A stretch of 64,000 bases of DNA from DATBVX01 sp963810775 (GTDB lineage Bacteria > Pseudomonadota > Gammaproteobacteria > Steroidobacterales > Steroidobacteraceae): positions 295,152 through 359,151 of the forward strand of contig CAWEOT010000001.1 of NCBI GenBank assembly GCA_963810775.1, given 5' to 3'. Every line of letters starts with the position of its first letter. Positions within the stretch are counted from its first letter, which is position 1. Below, one piece after another: positions 1 through 10,000 of the stretch. Under the pieces are notes generated by a model. The model had not been told where the DNA came from, did not search any database, and worked only from the letters and a program-made list of their open reading frames with translations. The translations under genes and the position numbers were made by a program.

Positions 1-1
1 C

Positions 2-841
2 CCGACTGACAAGGGCTATCGGCTGTTCGTGGATTCGCTCCTGAAGCTCAAGCCGCTCGACGGGCTCGAAGTCGCAGACCTGCAGCGTCGTCTGGAAGAG
101 CATGGCGATGAACCGAAGGCGCTGGTGGCCGTTGCTTCGCAGGTGCTTTCGACGATCACGCATCTGGCAGGAGTCGTGACACTTCCGCGCCAGTCACAGG
201 CGGCCGTCAGCCAGATCGAGTTCGTGGGACTCTCGGATAACCGGGTACTCACGATACTGGTGGTTGGAGGCCGTGAGGTGCAGAACCGCATCCTGCACCT
301 GGAGCGGCATTACTCACCGGATGAGTTGCGTCGCGCCGCCAACTATCTCAACGACCAGGTTCGTGGCCGCAGCTTGGGCGACGTCCGGGCGGAGCTGCTC
401 GCGCAGTTGCACGAGACACGGCAGAGCCTGAACCAATTGATGCTCGACGCGATCCAGCTCGCGCAGCAGATGGTCGATTCTGGAGAGCGGGCCGCGGCAG
501 GTTATGTCATCGCGGGTGAAACCAATCTCATGGGTTTTGCCGAGCTGTCGAACGTCGAGAAACTGCGCCGCCTATTCGAAGCTTTCAACGAGAAGCGGGA
601 CATTCTGCATCTGCTCGACCACAGCCTGCGGGCAGAGGGTGTGCAGATCTTCATCGGCCAGGAGTCCGGATACACCATCCTCGATGATTGCAGCGTGGTG
701 ACAGCACCCTACACGCTCGACAATGAAATCGTGGGCGTGCTCGGTGTCATCGGCCCGACCCGCATGGCCTACGAAAGGGTCATCCCGATCGTTGACATCA
801 CGGCCCGGCTTCTCGGGACTGCCTTGAATTCACGCCGCTGA
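2..841 (+). CDS. hrcA: Heat-inducible transcription repressor HrcA (5' end outside window)
   Basis: HrcA represses class I heat-shock genes by binding CIRCE operators, with GroEL as its co-modulator. The frame is open from base 2 and begins in the middle of the protein with PTDKGYRLFVD, the end of the HrcA winged-helix DNA-binding domain. About 279 residues of the GAF-like dimerisation and inserted domains follow. The late segment with GQESGYTILDDCSVV and GVLGVIGPTRMAYERVIP is typical of the family C-terminus. The GTG at 29 is internal, not the start. The gene lies 81 bases before grpE, the usual hrcA-grpE-dnaK-dnaJ order. The CIRCE operator would lie upstream of the window and cannot be checked. 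Confidence 0.95.
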   Translation, partial: PTDKGYRLFVDSLLKLKPLDGLEVADLQRRLEEHGDEPKALVAVASQVLSTITHLAGVVTLPRQSQAAVSQIEFVGLSDNRVLTILVVGGREVQNRILHLERHYSPDELRRAANYLNDQVRGRSLGDVRAELLAQLHETRQSLNQLMLDAIQLAQQMVDSGERAAAGYVIAGETNLMGFAELSNVEKLRRLFEAFNEKRDILHLLDHSLRAEGVQIFIGQESGYTILDDCSVVTAPYTLDNEIVGVLGVIGPTRMAYERVIPIVDITARLLGTALNSRR

Positions 842-922
842 ACCCGATTTCCGCTCGGTGGCTGGTATCCTTACCGGCCCCATTGTCGTACCCGCCTCAG
901 TGGATCAGCCAGGAGAGTTCCG

Positions 923-1498
923 ATGACGAACAGGGCCCATAAGGACGCCGAGCGCGATGCACGCGAGACACCGGGACAGTTCGACCCCGAGGCCACCGCC
1001 GTGCTGACGGACACCGCCCGGCAGGACGGCGAAAACTCCGGCAAAGCACTGGCAGACGCGGAGGCTAAGGCCCAGGAGAACTGGAACAATTACTTGCGCG
1101 CCGTCGCCGAGCTCGAAAACTTCCGCAAGCGTGTGGCGCGCGACCTGGAGAACGCTCACAAGTTCGGCCTCGAGAAGTTTGCTGCCGAACTGCTCGAAGT
1201 GCGCGATAGCCTGGAACTGGGCCTGGAGGCCGGCGACAAGGCTGATGCACGGAGCCTCCTGGCCGGAAAGGAAGCCACATTGCGGCTCCTGACCAAGGCA
1301 TTCGAAAAGCAGGGCATTACCGAGATCAATCCGGTTGGCGCGCCCTTTGATCCGCAATTACACGAGGCCATTGCGATGCAGGAGTCGGCGACTGCCGAGC
1401 CCAACACGGTCCTGCAGGTGGTCCAGAAGGGCTACCAGCTCAACGGCCGCCTGTTACGTCCGGCGAGAGTGATCGTCGCCAAAGCCCCCTCGGCCTGA
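923..1498 (+). CDS. grpE: Nucleotide exchange factor GrpE
   Basis: GrpE releases ADP from DnaK and resets the chaperone cycle in the cytoplasm. The 191-residue protein has an acidic, polar N-terminal tail, then a long helical segment (about residues 45-110, with NYLRAVAELENFRKRVARDLE). It ends in the C-terminal beta domain that contacts DnaK (about 120-185, with NPVGAPFDPQLHEAI and GYQLNGRLLRPARVIV). The ATG at 923 is preceded by an AGGAGAG ribosome site. Length and motifs are normal. It precedes dnaK by 120 bases that contain a heat-shock promoter. Confidence 0.96.
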   Translation: MTNRAHKDAERDARETPGQFDPEATAVLTDTARQDGENSGKALADAEAKAQENWNNYLRAVAELENFRKRVARDLENAHKFGLEKFAAELLEVRDSLELGLEAGDKADARSLLAGKEATLRLLTKAFEKQGITEINPVGAPFDPQLHEAIAMQESATAEPNTVLQVVQKGYQLNGRLLRPARVIVAKAPSA

Positions 1499-1547
1499 AC
1501 CAGGGACACAACCGCCGGTCAGGAAAGGGCCTTTTTTCAGCATCGCG

Positions 1548-1576
1548 CTTGAAACACCCGCCGTCTTCCCCATCAT
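1548..1576 (+). promoter_or_regulatory. Sigma-32 (RpoH) type promoter for dnaK
   Basis: A -35 element CTTGAAA (1548-1554) is separated by 13 bases from CCCCATCA (1568-1575). This closely matches the sigma-32 consensus CTTGAA-N13-17-CCCCATnT. It lies 43 bases upstream of the dnaK ATG and after the grpE stop, so dnaK and dnaJ can be induced by heat independently of readthrough from hrcA-grpE. The match is read by eye; the function is inferred. Confidence 0.75.
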
Positions 1577-1618
1577 GCCGTTCAGGTTTCGAATCTGTTT
1601 TTGCAGGAGTCACTAGTC

Positions 1619-3575
1619 ATGGCCAAGACCATCGGTATCGACCTGGGCACGACCAACTCGTGTGTCGCCATCATGGAAGGTGGCAAGCCCCGGGTCATCG
1701 AAAACAGCGAGGGTGATCGCACCACGCCCTCCATCGTCGCTTTCACCAAGGACAATGAGGTCCTGGTTGGTCAGTCGGCCAAACGCCAGGCGGTAACCAA
1801 CCCGCAGAACACGCTGTTCGCGATCAAGCGACTCATCGGTCGCAAGTTCACCGACGAGGTGGTGCAGAAGGACATCGCCATGGTGCCGTACAAGATCGCG
1901 AAAGCGGATAACGGCGACGCCTGGATCGAAGTGAACGGCAAGAAGATGGCGCCGCCCGAAGTCTCGGCGCGCGTGCTCATGAAGATGAAGAAGACTGCCG
2001 AGGACTATCTCGGTGAGACCGTGACCGAAGCCGTCGTCACGGTGCCGGCCTATTTCAACGACTCGCAGCGCCAGGCGACCAAGGACGCCGGCCGCATCGC
2101 GGGTCTCAACGTCAAGCGCATCATCAATGAGCCGACCGCGGCTGCGCTCGCGTATGGCCTCGACAAGACGGGCGGCGATCGCAAGATCGCGGTCTATGAC
2201 CTGGGCGGGGGCACATTCGATATTTCCATCATCGAGATTGCCGAGATCGATGGCGAGCGCCAGTTCGAGGTGCTGTCCACGAATGGCGATACGTTCCTGG
2301 GCGGCGAGGACTTCGACCTGCGGGTGATCAACTTCATCGCCGAGGAGTTCAAGAAGGAAAGTGGCGTGGATGTGCGGCGCGATCCGCTCGCCATGCAGCG
2401 CCTGAAGGAAGCTTCAGAGAAAGCCAAGATCGAGCTTTCTTCGAGCCAGCAGACGGACGTCAATCTGCCGTACATCACGGCCGATGCGAGCGGCCCGAAG
2501 CATCTCAATGTTCGCCTCACCCGGGCCAAGCTCGAGTCGCTGGTCGAAGACCTGGTGCAGAAGACCCTGGGTCCGTGCAAGACCGCGCTCAAGGATGCCG
2601 GCCTTTCGGTGGGCGAAGTCGGCGAGGTCATCCTCGTCGGTGGTCAGACGCGCATGCCGCTGGTGCAGAAAGTGGTGCGTGACCTCTTCGGCAAGGAGCC
2701 GCGTAAGGACGTGAACCCGGATGAAGCGGTGGCCGTCGGTGCCGCGATTCAGGCGGGCGTGCTGGCCGGCGACGTCAAGGACGTGTTGCTCCTCGATGTC
2801 ACGCCGCTCTCGCTTGGCATCGAAACGCTCGGCGGTGTAATGACCAAGCTGATCGAGAAGAACACCACGATCCCGACCAAGGCGAACCAGGTGTTCTCGA
2901 CCGCCGATGACAACCAGACCGCCGTGACCATTCATGTGCTGCAGGGCGAGCGCGAGCGCGCGAGCGATAACAAGTCGCTCGGCCGCTTCGACCTGGCGGA
3001 CATTCCCGCCGGCACCGCGCGGCATGCCGCAGGTCGAGGTCACCTTCGACATCGATGCCAACGGCATTCTGAATGTGTCGGCCAAGGACAAGGCTACGGG
3101 CAAGGAACAGAAGATCGTTATCAAGGCCTCCAGCGGCCTCAACGAGCAGGAAATCCAGCGCATGGTCAAGGACGCCGAAGCGCACGCGGAAGAGGACAAG
3201 CGCTTCCGCGAACTCGTCGACGCGCGCAATCGTGGTGATGCGTTGATGCATGCCACCGAGAAGTCGCTCAAGGATCTGGGTGAGAAGGTCACGTCCGAGG
3301 AGCGCTACAAGATCGAGACTGCGATCTCAGCGCTCAAGACCGCACTCAGTGGCGATGACAAGGATGCAATCGAGTCTCGCTCGCAGGAGCTCGCACAGGC
3401 CTCCGCCGCGATCGCGCAGCGGGCCTACGCGCAGCAGGGAGGCGAGGGTGCGCCAGGCGCAGAGCCCGGTGCATCAGCCGGTAGCGGTAGCGGCGCCAGC
3501 AGCGGGGGCGGCAAGGACGATGTGCTCGATGCCGAGTTCGAGGAAGTGAAAGACAAAGGTCGCAAGAGCTCATAA
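1619..3575 (+). CDS. dnaK: Chaperone DnaK (Hsp70), interrupted by a one-base frameshift
   Basis: DnaK is the ATP-dependent Hsp70 chaperone. The ATG at 1619 begins MAKTIGIDLGTTNSCVA and is preceded by CAGGAG. The nucleotide-binding domain is intact (DLGGGTFDISI, ILVGGQTRMPLVQ) and so is the start of the substrate domain. At the CCC run 3005-3007 one extra C throws the frame off. Frame 1 then reads into nonsense and stops at 3238. The next frame continues exactly with PPAPRGMPQVEVTFDIDANGILNVSAKD and ends normally at 3575 with a Gly/Ser-rich tail and DVLDAEFEEVKD. Corrected length is about 651 residues, near the family norm. dnaK is essential or nearly so, and both halves are perfectly conserved, so a sequencing error is more likely than a real lesion. 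Confidence 0.95.
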
Positions 3576-3603
3576 GAGTTCGTGCGGTTCTTGGGATGGA
3601 TGG

Positions 3604-3635
3604 CCGCCGCGGGACCCGTAAGGGTCTCGCGGCGG
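3604..3635 (+). promoter_or_regulatory. Stable hairpin between dnaK and dnaJ
   Basis: A 14-base arm CCGCCGCGGGACCC (3604-3617) pairs with GGGTCTCGCGGCGG (3622-3635) around a GTAA loop, with one non-Watson-Crick pair. It sits midway in the 87-base dnaK-dnaJ gap and has no T-run after it, so it is not a classic terminator. It could partially terminate transcription or stabilise the upstream mRNA, lowering DnaJ relative to DnaK. The role is inferred. Confidence 0.6.
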
Positions 3636-3662
3636 TCGCATGTTTGAAGGGCCTGCGGCGTA

Positions 3663-4790
3663 ATGTCGAAACGCGACTACTACAAAGTGCTCGAGCTGGC
3701 GCGCAACGCCACCGAAGCCGAGATCAAGAAGGCGTACCGGCGGCTCGCGATGAAGTTTCATCCCGACCGCAACCCCCACGACACGGAAGCCGAAGAAAAA
3801 TTCAAGGAAGCCAAGGAGGCTTACGAGGTCCTCACCGATGCGCAGAAGCGCGCGGCGTACGACCAGTTCGGACACGCCGGCTTGGAGGCGACCCGCGGCG
3901 GCGCCGGATTCAGTGCGGCCGACGCGTTCGGCGACATCTTTGGCGATGTGTTCGGCGATATCTTCGGCGGCGGCCGGCGCAGCCGCTCTCAGGTGTTTCG
4001 TGGTGCGGACCTGCGCTACGGCCTGGAGCTCGATCTCGATCAGGCTGTCTTCGGCGATAGCGTCGATATCGACTTCGAGACGCTCTCGGAGTGCGAGGTT
4101 TGTAGCGGCAGCGGAGCGGCAAAGGGCTCGAGCCCGGTCACCTGCGAAACCTGCAACGGACAGGGGAGCGTGCGCGTCAGCCAGGGATTCTTCAGCGTTC
4201 AGCAAACCTGTCCGCGCTGCAAAGGCCGCGGGCAGATCATTCAGAAGCCCTGCGATCACTGCCACGGCCAGGGTCGGATTCGTCGCCCGAAAACGCTGAC
4301 GGTCAAGATTCCGCCCGGCGTCGACAACGGCGATCGCATCCGCCTCGCGGGAGAAGGGGAAGCCGGGCGCAACGGCGGGCCAACCGGTGATCTGTACGTC
4401 GAAATTCAGGTCCGCGAGCATCCGATCTTCGAGCGCGATGGCAGTCACTTGTCATGCGAAGTGCCGATCAGTTTCGCGACCGCAGTTCTCGGTGGTCAGG
4501 TCGAAGTGCCGACGCTGGATGGACATGTGACGCTCAAGGTCCCTACCGAGACGCAATCCGGGCGCGTGTTTCGCTTGCGTGAGAAGGGTGTCCGGCCCGT
4601 GCGCGGCGGTGCGGTGGGGGACCTGTTCTGTCGAGTGGTTGTCGAGACGCCCGTCAACCTGGCCGCCGAGCAAAAGGATCTGCTGCGCAAGCTCGACGAG
4701 TCACTGCGCCACGATCACAAGCGGCACAACCCGCGCGAGCAGGGGTGGCTCGAGGGCGTCAAGAAATTCTTCGAGAACATCAGCCGATGA
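3663..4790 (+). CDS. dnaJ: Chaperone DnaJ (Hsp40, type I)
   Basis: DnaJ delivers clients to DnaK and stimulates its ATPase. The 375-residue protein has an N-terminal J domain with the HPD motif (KFHPDRN, about residues 32-38). A Gly/Phe-rich linker follows (residues 75-105, with repeated FGD units). Then come four zinc-binding CxxCxGxG motifs (CEVCSGSG, CETCNGQG, CPRCKGRG, CDHCHGQG) and the two C-terminal substrate-binding beta domains. All type I features are present. Its TGA stop overlaps the ATG of dapB, so the two are translationally coupled. Confidence 0.97.
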   Translation: MSKRDYYKVLELARNATEAEIKKAYRRLAMKFHPDRNPHDTEAEEKFKEAKEAYEVLTDAQKRAAYDQFGHAGLEATRGGAGFSAADAFGDIFGDVFGDIFGGGRRSRSQVFRGADLRYGLELDLDQAVFGDSVDIDFETLSECEVCSGSGAAKGSSPVTCETCNGQGSVRVSQGFFSVQQTCPRCKGRGQIIQKPCDHCHGQGRIRRPKTLTVKIPPGVDNGDRIRLAGEGEAGRNGGPTGDLYVEIQVREHPIFERDGSHLSCEVPISFATAVLGGQVEVPTLDGHVTLKVPTETQSGRVFRLREKGVRPVRGGAVGDLFCRVVVETPVNLAAEQKDLLRKLDESLRHDHKRHNPREQGWLEGVKKFFENISR

Positions 4791-5578
4791 CGCTGAACGT
4801 CGCGCTGTTCGGAGTGGGCGGCCGCATGGGCCGTGCACTGCTGGAAGCGATGCGCGACGAACCCGATCTCAAGTTGAGCGGAGCACTCGCCTCTCCAGCG
4901 AGCAAGCGCCTCGGCAGTGATGCCGGTGAACTCTACGGCGGTCCATCCCTTGGCGTCATTGTAGTCTCGGATCGTGAGCAAGCCCTGGCTGGCGCAGACG
5001 TCGCGATCGACTTTACGCTTGCGAGTTCGGTTCCCGATGCGCTCCGCGCGTGCGCGGCGCATCGTTGCCCGCTCGTGTTGGGTACCACTGGCCTCGCGCC
5101 GAGCACACTAACGCTGCTGCACGAATGCGCCACGACGATCCCCATCGTGTACTCGCCGAACATGAGCATCGGCGTGAACGTGATGATCAACCTGCTGACA
5201 ACCGCAACGCGCGCGCTCGGGACGAGTTTCGAGGTCGACATTCTCGACATCCACCATCGCAACAAGCTCGATGCACCTTCCGGCACGGCGCTCAAACTGG
5301 GGGAGGGTGTTGCAGCGGCTCGAGGTCAGGAACTCGCCAAAGTTGCGGTGATGCAAGGGAACACGGGATCGCGTAAGAGCGGCCAGATCACGTTCACTTC
5401 GGTGCGCGAGGGCGATCAGGTGGGAGAGCACCAGGTGAGCTTTCAGGGCCTGGGCGAGTCGTTGACCCTGACGCACCGCGCCACCGACCGCTCGATCTAC
5501 GCGCGCGGGGCCTTGCGCGCTGCGCGCTGGCTGGCGGGAAGGGCGCCTGGCCTGTATTCGATGGCCGATATATTGTGA
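4787..5578 (+). CDS. dapB: 4-hydroxy-tetrahydrodipicolinate reductase
   Basis: DapB reduces 4-hydroxy-tetrahydrodipicolinate with NAD(P)H in the diaminopimelate/lysine pathway. The ATG at 4787 overlaps the dnaJ stop (ATGA), giving 263 residues, the usual length. The N-terminal Rossmann motif is GVGGRMG. The substrate and catalytic motif is HHRNKLDAPSGTALKLGE, and the C-terminal catalytic-domain block contains GDQVGEHQVSF. The product feeds both lysine and peptidoglycan. A 234-base gap to carA follows. Confidence 0.96.
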   Translation: MTLNVALFGVGGRMGRALLEAMRDEPDLKLSGALASPASKRLGSDAGELYGGPSLGVIVVSDREQALAGADVAIDFTLASSVPDALRACAAHRCPLVLGTTGLAPSTLTLLHECATTIPIVYSPNMSIGVNVMINLLTTATRALGTSFEVDILDIHHRNKLDAPSGTALKLGEGVAAARGQELAKVAVMQGNTGSRKSGQITFTSVREGDQVGEHQVSFQGLGESLTLTHRATDRSIYARGALRAARWLAGRAPGLYSMADIL

Positions 5579-5722
5579 ATAATCAGTCACGTATGACGAT
5601 CTCTTGAGAGATCAGATAGCTCAAGATCAGGCGCCATGCGCAATATTGGAGGCGCGTTGCGGCGTGGACAGTGATGGGTCGAGTTCGTAAAATTCGCGCC
5701 GTTGCCAATAGGGTAGTCTGTC

Positions 5723-5762
5723 AAAGCGGGACGGAGTTCTGGTGAAGAGCTCCTCCCGCTTT
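5723..5762 (+). promoter_or_regulatory. Strong hairpin in the carA leader
   Basis: AAAGCGGGAcGGAGtTCT (5723-5740) pairs with AGAgCTCCTCCCGCTTT (5746-5762) across a short loop, with one bulge and one mismatch. The descending arm ends in TTT. It lies about 50 bases before the carA start in a 234-base leader. The position and shape fit an attenuator or leaky terminator controlling carAB, which is commonly regulated by pyrimidines and arginine. No leader peptide could be identified with confidence. Confidence 0.5.
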
Positions 5763-5812
5763 GTACATGCGCACCCCCATTTCTGCGCCTTGCGGGCGAA
5801 GGGGACAACCGG

Positions 5813-6997
5813 TTGACCGTTCCTGCTGTGCTGGCCCTGGAAGACGGAAGCGTCTTTCGAGGCATTTCGATTGGCGCCAAGGGAAATACCACCGGCGAAG
5901 TTGTCTTCAATACCTCGATCAGCGGCTATCAGGAGATCCTCACCGATCCGTCCTACTGCCGGCAGATCGTGACTCTCACACACCCGCACATCGGCAACGT
6001 GGGTGCCAACCCGGAGGATCTCGAGTCGGCTGCAATCTACGCGGCCGGACTCGTGGTGCGCGACCTGCCGCTCCTCGCCAGCAGTTGGCGCTGCGCTGAA
6101 TCGCTTGAGAGCTTTCTTCAGCGCGGCAAGCTCGTCGCGATCGCTGAGATCGACACGCGCCGGCTCACGCGCATTCTGCGTGACAAGGGCGCGCAGGCTG
6201 GTTGCATCATGACCGGCGATACGATTGATGAGACCGCCGCGGTGCGCGCCGCGCGCAAGTTCCCCGGACTCAAAGGCATGGATCTCGCCAAAGTCGTGAC
6301 CACGCGACGCCAATATCAGTGGAACGAGGGCAGCATCTGGGGATCCGAGGACCGCAACATGCCGCGACCCGCCGCGCGTTTGCACGTCGTGACGTATGAC
6401 TTCGGCGTCAAACGCAACATCCTGCGCCTGCTCGCCGACTACGGCTGTCGAATGACGGTGGTTCCTGCGACGACATCCTCGGAGCAGGCGCTTGCCCTCA
6501 ATCCTGACGGTATTCTGCTTTCCAACGGGCCCGGTGATCCGGAACCCTGCGACTATGCAATACGCGCCATCCAGGATTTTACGGAGGCTGAGATCCCGGT
6601 GTTCGGAATCTGTCTCGGGCACCAGCTGCTCGGCCTCGCGAGTGGCGCGCGGACCGTGAAGATGAAGTTCGGCCATCACGGCGCAAATCATCCAGTGCAG
6701 GATATCGCCACGGGCAGGGTTTTCATCTCGACTCAGAATCACGGCTTCGCGGTAGACGAAAGCACACTGCCTGCGAACAGCAAGGCCACTCACCGCTCGC
6801 TCTTCGATGGCTCGCTTCAAGGGCTGGAGCGCATCGACAAGCCAGCCTTCAGTTTTCAGGGACATCCCGAGGCGAGCCCCGGTCCGCACGACATGCAGCC
6901 CATGTTCGAGCAGTTCATTTACCTCATGGTCAAGCGCTTGCAGAACATCCAGCGCGCCCTCAAGGGGCAGCAGGGCAAGCGTCGCGTAGCCGAGTAG
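5813..6997 (+). CDS. carA: Carbamoyl-phosphate synthase small (glutaminase) subunit
   Basis: CarA hydrolyses glutamine and channels ammonia to CarB for carbamoyl phosphate, the precursor of arginine and pyrimidines. The 394-residue protein has the N-terminal CPSase small-chain domain (NTSISGYQEILTDPSY). A class I glutamine amidotransferase domain follows from about residue 190, with the nucleophile motif GICLGHQLLG and the His-Glu pair in GHPEASPGPHD. A TTG start at 5813 is chosen because it gives the family N-terminus (TVPAVLALEDG) and follows an AAGGGG stretch; no ATG fits. It lies 100 bases before carB. Confidence 0.95.
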   Translation: MTVPAVLALEDGSVFRGISIGAKGNTTGEVVFNTSISGYQEILTDPSYCRQIVTLTHPHIGNVGANPEDLESAAIYAAGLVVRDLPLLASSWRCAESLESFLQRGKLVAIAEIDTRRLTRILRDKGAQAGCIMTGDTIDETAAVRAARKFPGLKGMDLAKVVTTRRQYQWNEGSIWGSEDRNMPRPAARLHVVTYDFGVKRNILRLLADYGCRMTVVPATTSSEQALALNPDGILLSNGPGDPEPCDYAIRAIQDFTEAEIPVFGICLGHQLLGLASGARTVKMKFGHHGANHPVQDIATGRVFISTQNHGFAVDESTLPANSKATHRSLFDGSLQGLERIDKPAFSFQGHPEASPGPHDMQPMFEQFIYLMVKRLQNIQRALKGQQGKRRVAE

Positions 6998-7024
6998 GAG
7001 CAATAGTTGTACGTGGATCGCAAT

Positions 7025-7041
7025 CCTTCACGGCGTGAAGG
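7025..7041 (+). promoter_or_regulatory. Short hairpin in the carA-carB gap
   Basis: CCTTCAC (7025-7031) pairs perfectly with GTGAAGG (7035-7041) around a 3-base loop, inside the 100-base gap between carA and carB. There is no T-run. It may affect coupling or mRNA stability; nothing else is visible in the gap. Confidence 0.3.
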
Positions 7042-7097
7042 CGGACTGCTTGTGTCTGCCGGGCTTCAGGCCGTGACGGTTCCCTGGTAAGAACAGC

Positions 7098-10000
7098 ATG
7101 CCGAAGCGCAAGGACATCAATAGCATCCTGATCATCGGCGCCGGCCCGATCGTGATCGGCCAGGCGTGCGAGTTCGACTATTCGGGTGCACAGGCGTGCA
7201 AGGCGCTCCGCGAGGAGGGCTACCGCGTCATCCTCGTCAACTCCAATCCGGCCACGATCATGACCGACCCCGAGATGGCGGATGCGATCTATATCGAGCC
7301 GGTCAATTGGCGCACCGTGGCACGCATCATCGAGAAGGAAACGCCAGATGCGTTGCTGCCGACGATGGGCGGGCAAACGGCGCTCAACTGTGCCCTCGAT
7401 CTGGCGCGCGAAGGCGTGCTGGAAAAATGGGGCGTGGAGCTGATCGCGGCTTCCCGCGAGGCGATCGACATGGCCGAGGATCGCGAGCTATTTCGTGATG
7501 CGATGCGCGAGATCGGCCTCGAGTCGCCGCGCGCGCGTATCGCGCACAGCATGGAAGAGGCGATTGCGGTGCAGGCCGAGATCGGCTATCCGACCGTGAT
7601 TCGACCGTCCTTCACTCTGGGCGGGAGTGGTGGCGGCATCGCCTACAACCGCGAGGAATTCGAGCAGATCGTGGCGCGCGGGCTCGATGCCTCGCCGACC
7701 AACGAGGTGCTGCTGGAAGAATCGGTGAGCGGCTGGAAAGAGTTCGAGCTGGAAGTAGTGCGCGACCATCAGGACAACTGCATCGTCGTTTGCTCGATCG
7801 AGAATTTGGATCCGATGGGTGTGCATACCGGCGATTCGATCACTGTCGCGCCGGCGCAGACGCTCACCGACAAGGAATACCAGCGCATGCGCAACGCGGC
7901 GATTGCGGTGTTGCGCAAGATCGGCGTCGATACCGGTGGGTCCAACGTGCAGTTCGCGATCAATCCCGAGGACGGCAGGCTCCTGGTGATCGAAATGAAC
8001 CCACGCGTATCGCGCTCTTCGGCACTCGCTTCGAAGGCCACCGGCTTTCCGATCGCGAAGGTGGCGGCCAAGCTTGCCGTCGGCTACACACTCGATGAGC
8101 TCAAGAACGAGATCACGGGCGGCGCCACGCCCGCTTCGTTCGAGCCTACGATCGACTACATCGTCACCAAGATTCCACGTTTCACGTTCGAAAAATTCCC
8201 CGGTGCCAACCGGCGCCTGACGACGCAGATGAAGTCAGTGGGCGAGGCGATGGCCATCGGGCGCACTTTTCAGGAGTCGCTCCAGAAGGCATTGCGAAGC
8301 CTGGAGACGGGTTGGGACGGCCTCGATCCCCAGCTCACTCTCCCGCTGAGTGATGAATCCGCCACGGTGCTGGCGTACGAACTGGCGTCGCCCGGCCCCG
8401 ACCGCTTGCTGTTCATCGCGGATGCATTCCGCGCCGGCTGGTCGCTCGAGAAAGTGAACGGGCTCACGCGTGTCGATCCCTGGTTTCTCCGCCAGATCGA
8501 AGACCTGGTCGAGGAAGAGAGCAAGGTTCAATCCGGGGGGCTGGAATCCCTCGATGTGAAGCGCATGCGGGCGCTCAAGCGCAAGGGATTTGCTGATGGT
8601 CGCCTGGCACAGCTGCTCGGCATCGAGGAAGCAGTTATCCGCAAGCGCCGCCACAAGTTTGCCTTGCACCCGGTGTACAAGCGGGTCGACACGTGCGCGG
8701 CCGAATTCGCCACCTCTACGGCCTACATGTATTCGACATATGAAGAGGAGTGCGAGGCCGATCCGAGCGAGCGGCGCAAGATCATGATCCTCGGCGGAGG
8801 TCCAAATCGCATCGGGCAGGGCATCGAGTTCGACTACTGCTGTGTGCATGCCGCGCTCGCGCTGCGCGAAGACGGTTACGAGACCATCATGGTCAACTGC
8901 AATCCGGAGACCGTGTCCACCGACTACGACACTTCGGATCGGCTGTATTTCGAGCCGCTGACGTTTGAAGACGTCATGGAAATCATCGCCAAGGAAAAGC
9001 CGGAAGGCGTGATCGTCCAATATGGCGGTCAGACGCCACTCAAGCTATCGCGCGCGTTGGCGGCGGCGGGCGCGCCGATCATCGGCACGACGCCTGACTC
9101 AATCGATATCGCCGAGGATCGTGAACGCTTCCAGCAACTGGTAAAGACCCTCGGACTCAAGCAGCCTGCGAATGCCACTGCCCGTGCAGAGGAGCAGGCC
9201 GTGATCCTGGCGCGCGAAGTGGGCTTCCCACTGGTGGTGCGTCCCTCCTATGTACTGGGCGGACGCGCGATGGAAGTGGTTTTCAACGAGGACGATCTGC
9301 GCGCCTACATGACCGACGCCGTGAAGGTGTCCAATGACAGTCCCGTATTGCTCGACCGCTTCCTCGATCTCGCGATCGAGGTGGACGTGGACGCGATCTG
9401 CGACGGCGAGGACGTCCTGATCGGCGGCATCATGGAGCATATCGAGCAGGCAGGCGTTCATTCGGGCGATTCTGGCTGCTCCTTGCCCCCGAATGGCCTG
9501 AACGCGGAGCTACAGCTCGAGTTGAAGGAGCAGACTCAGAAGCTCGCTAAAGCGCTCAACGTCATCGGCTTGATGAACGTTCAGTTTGCAATCCAGAGCG
9601 GCGTCATCTACATCCTCGAGGTGAATCCGCGCGCCTCGCGAACCGTGCCATTCGTCTCCAAGGCCACGGGAGTACCACTCGCCAAGGTCGCGGCGCGCGT
9701 GATGACCGGACGCAAGCTCAAGGAGCTTGGCATTTCTGAGATCAAGACGCCGGGCTACTTCTCGGTCAAGGAAGCCGTGTTCCCGTTCTCCAAGTTCCCC
9801 GAAGCGGACCCGATCCTGGGACCGGAGATGAAGTCCACTGGCGAAGTGATGGGCACCGGCCGCACATTTGGCGAAGCGTACGCAAAGGCGCAGGCTGCGT
9901 CGGGCGTCGTGCTGCCGACGCGTGGGACCTGTCTCATCAGCGTGCGCGATCGCGACAAGCCCGGCGCTATCGAGCTGGCGCAGCTGCTGATGGCGCGAGG

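Noticed and set aside
5627..7003. Minus-strand frame of about 450 codons opposite carA
   Set aside because: Antisense to carA with no motifs; same codon-bias artefact.
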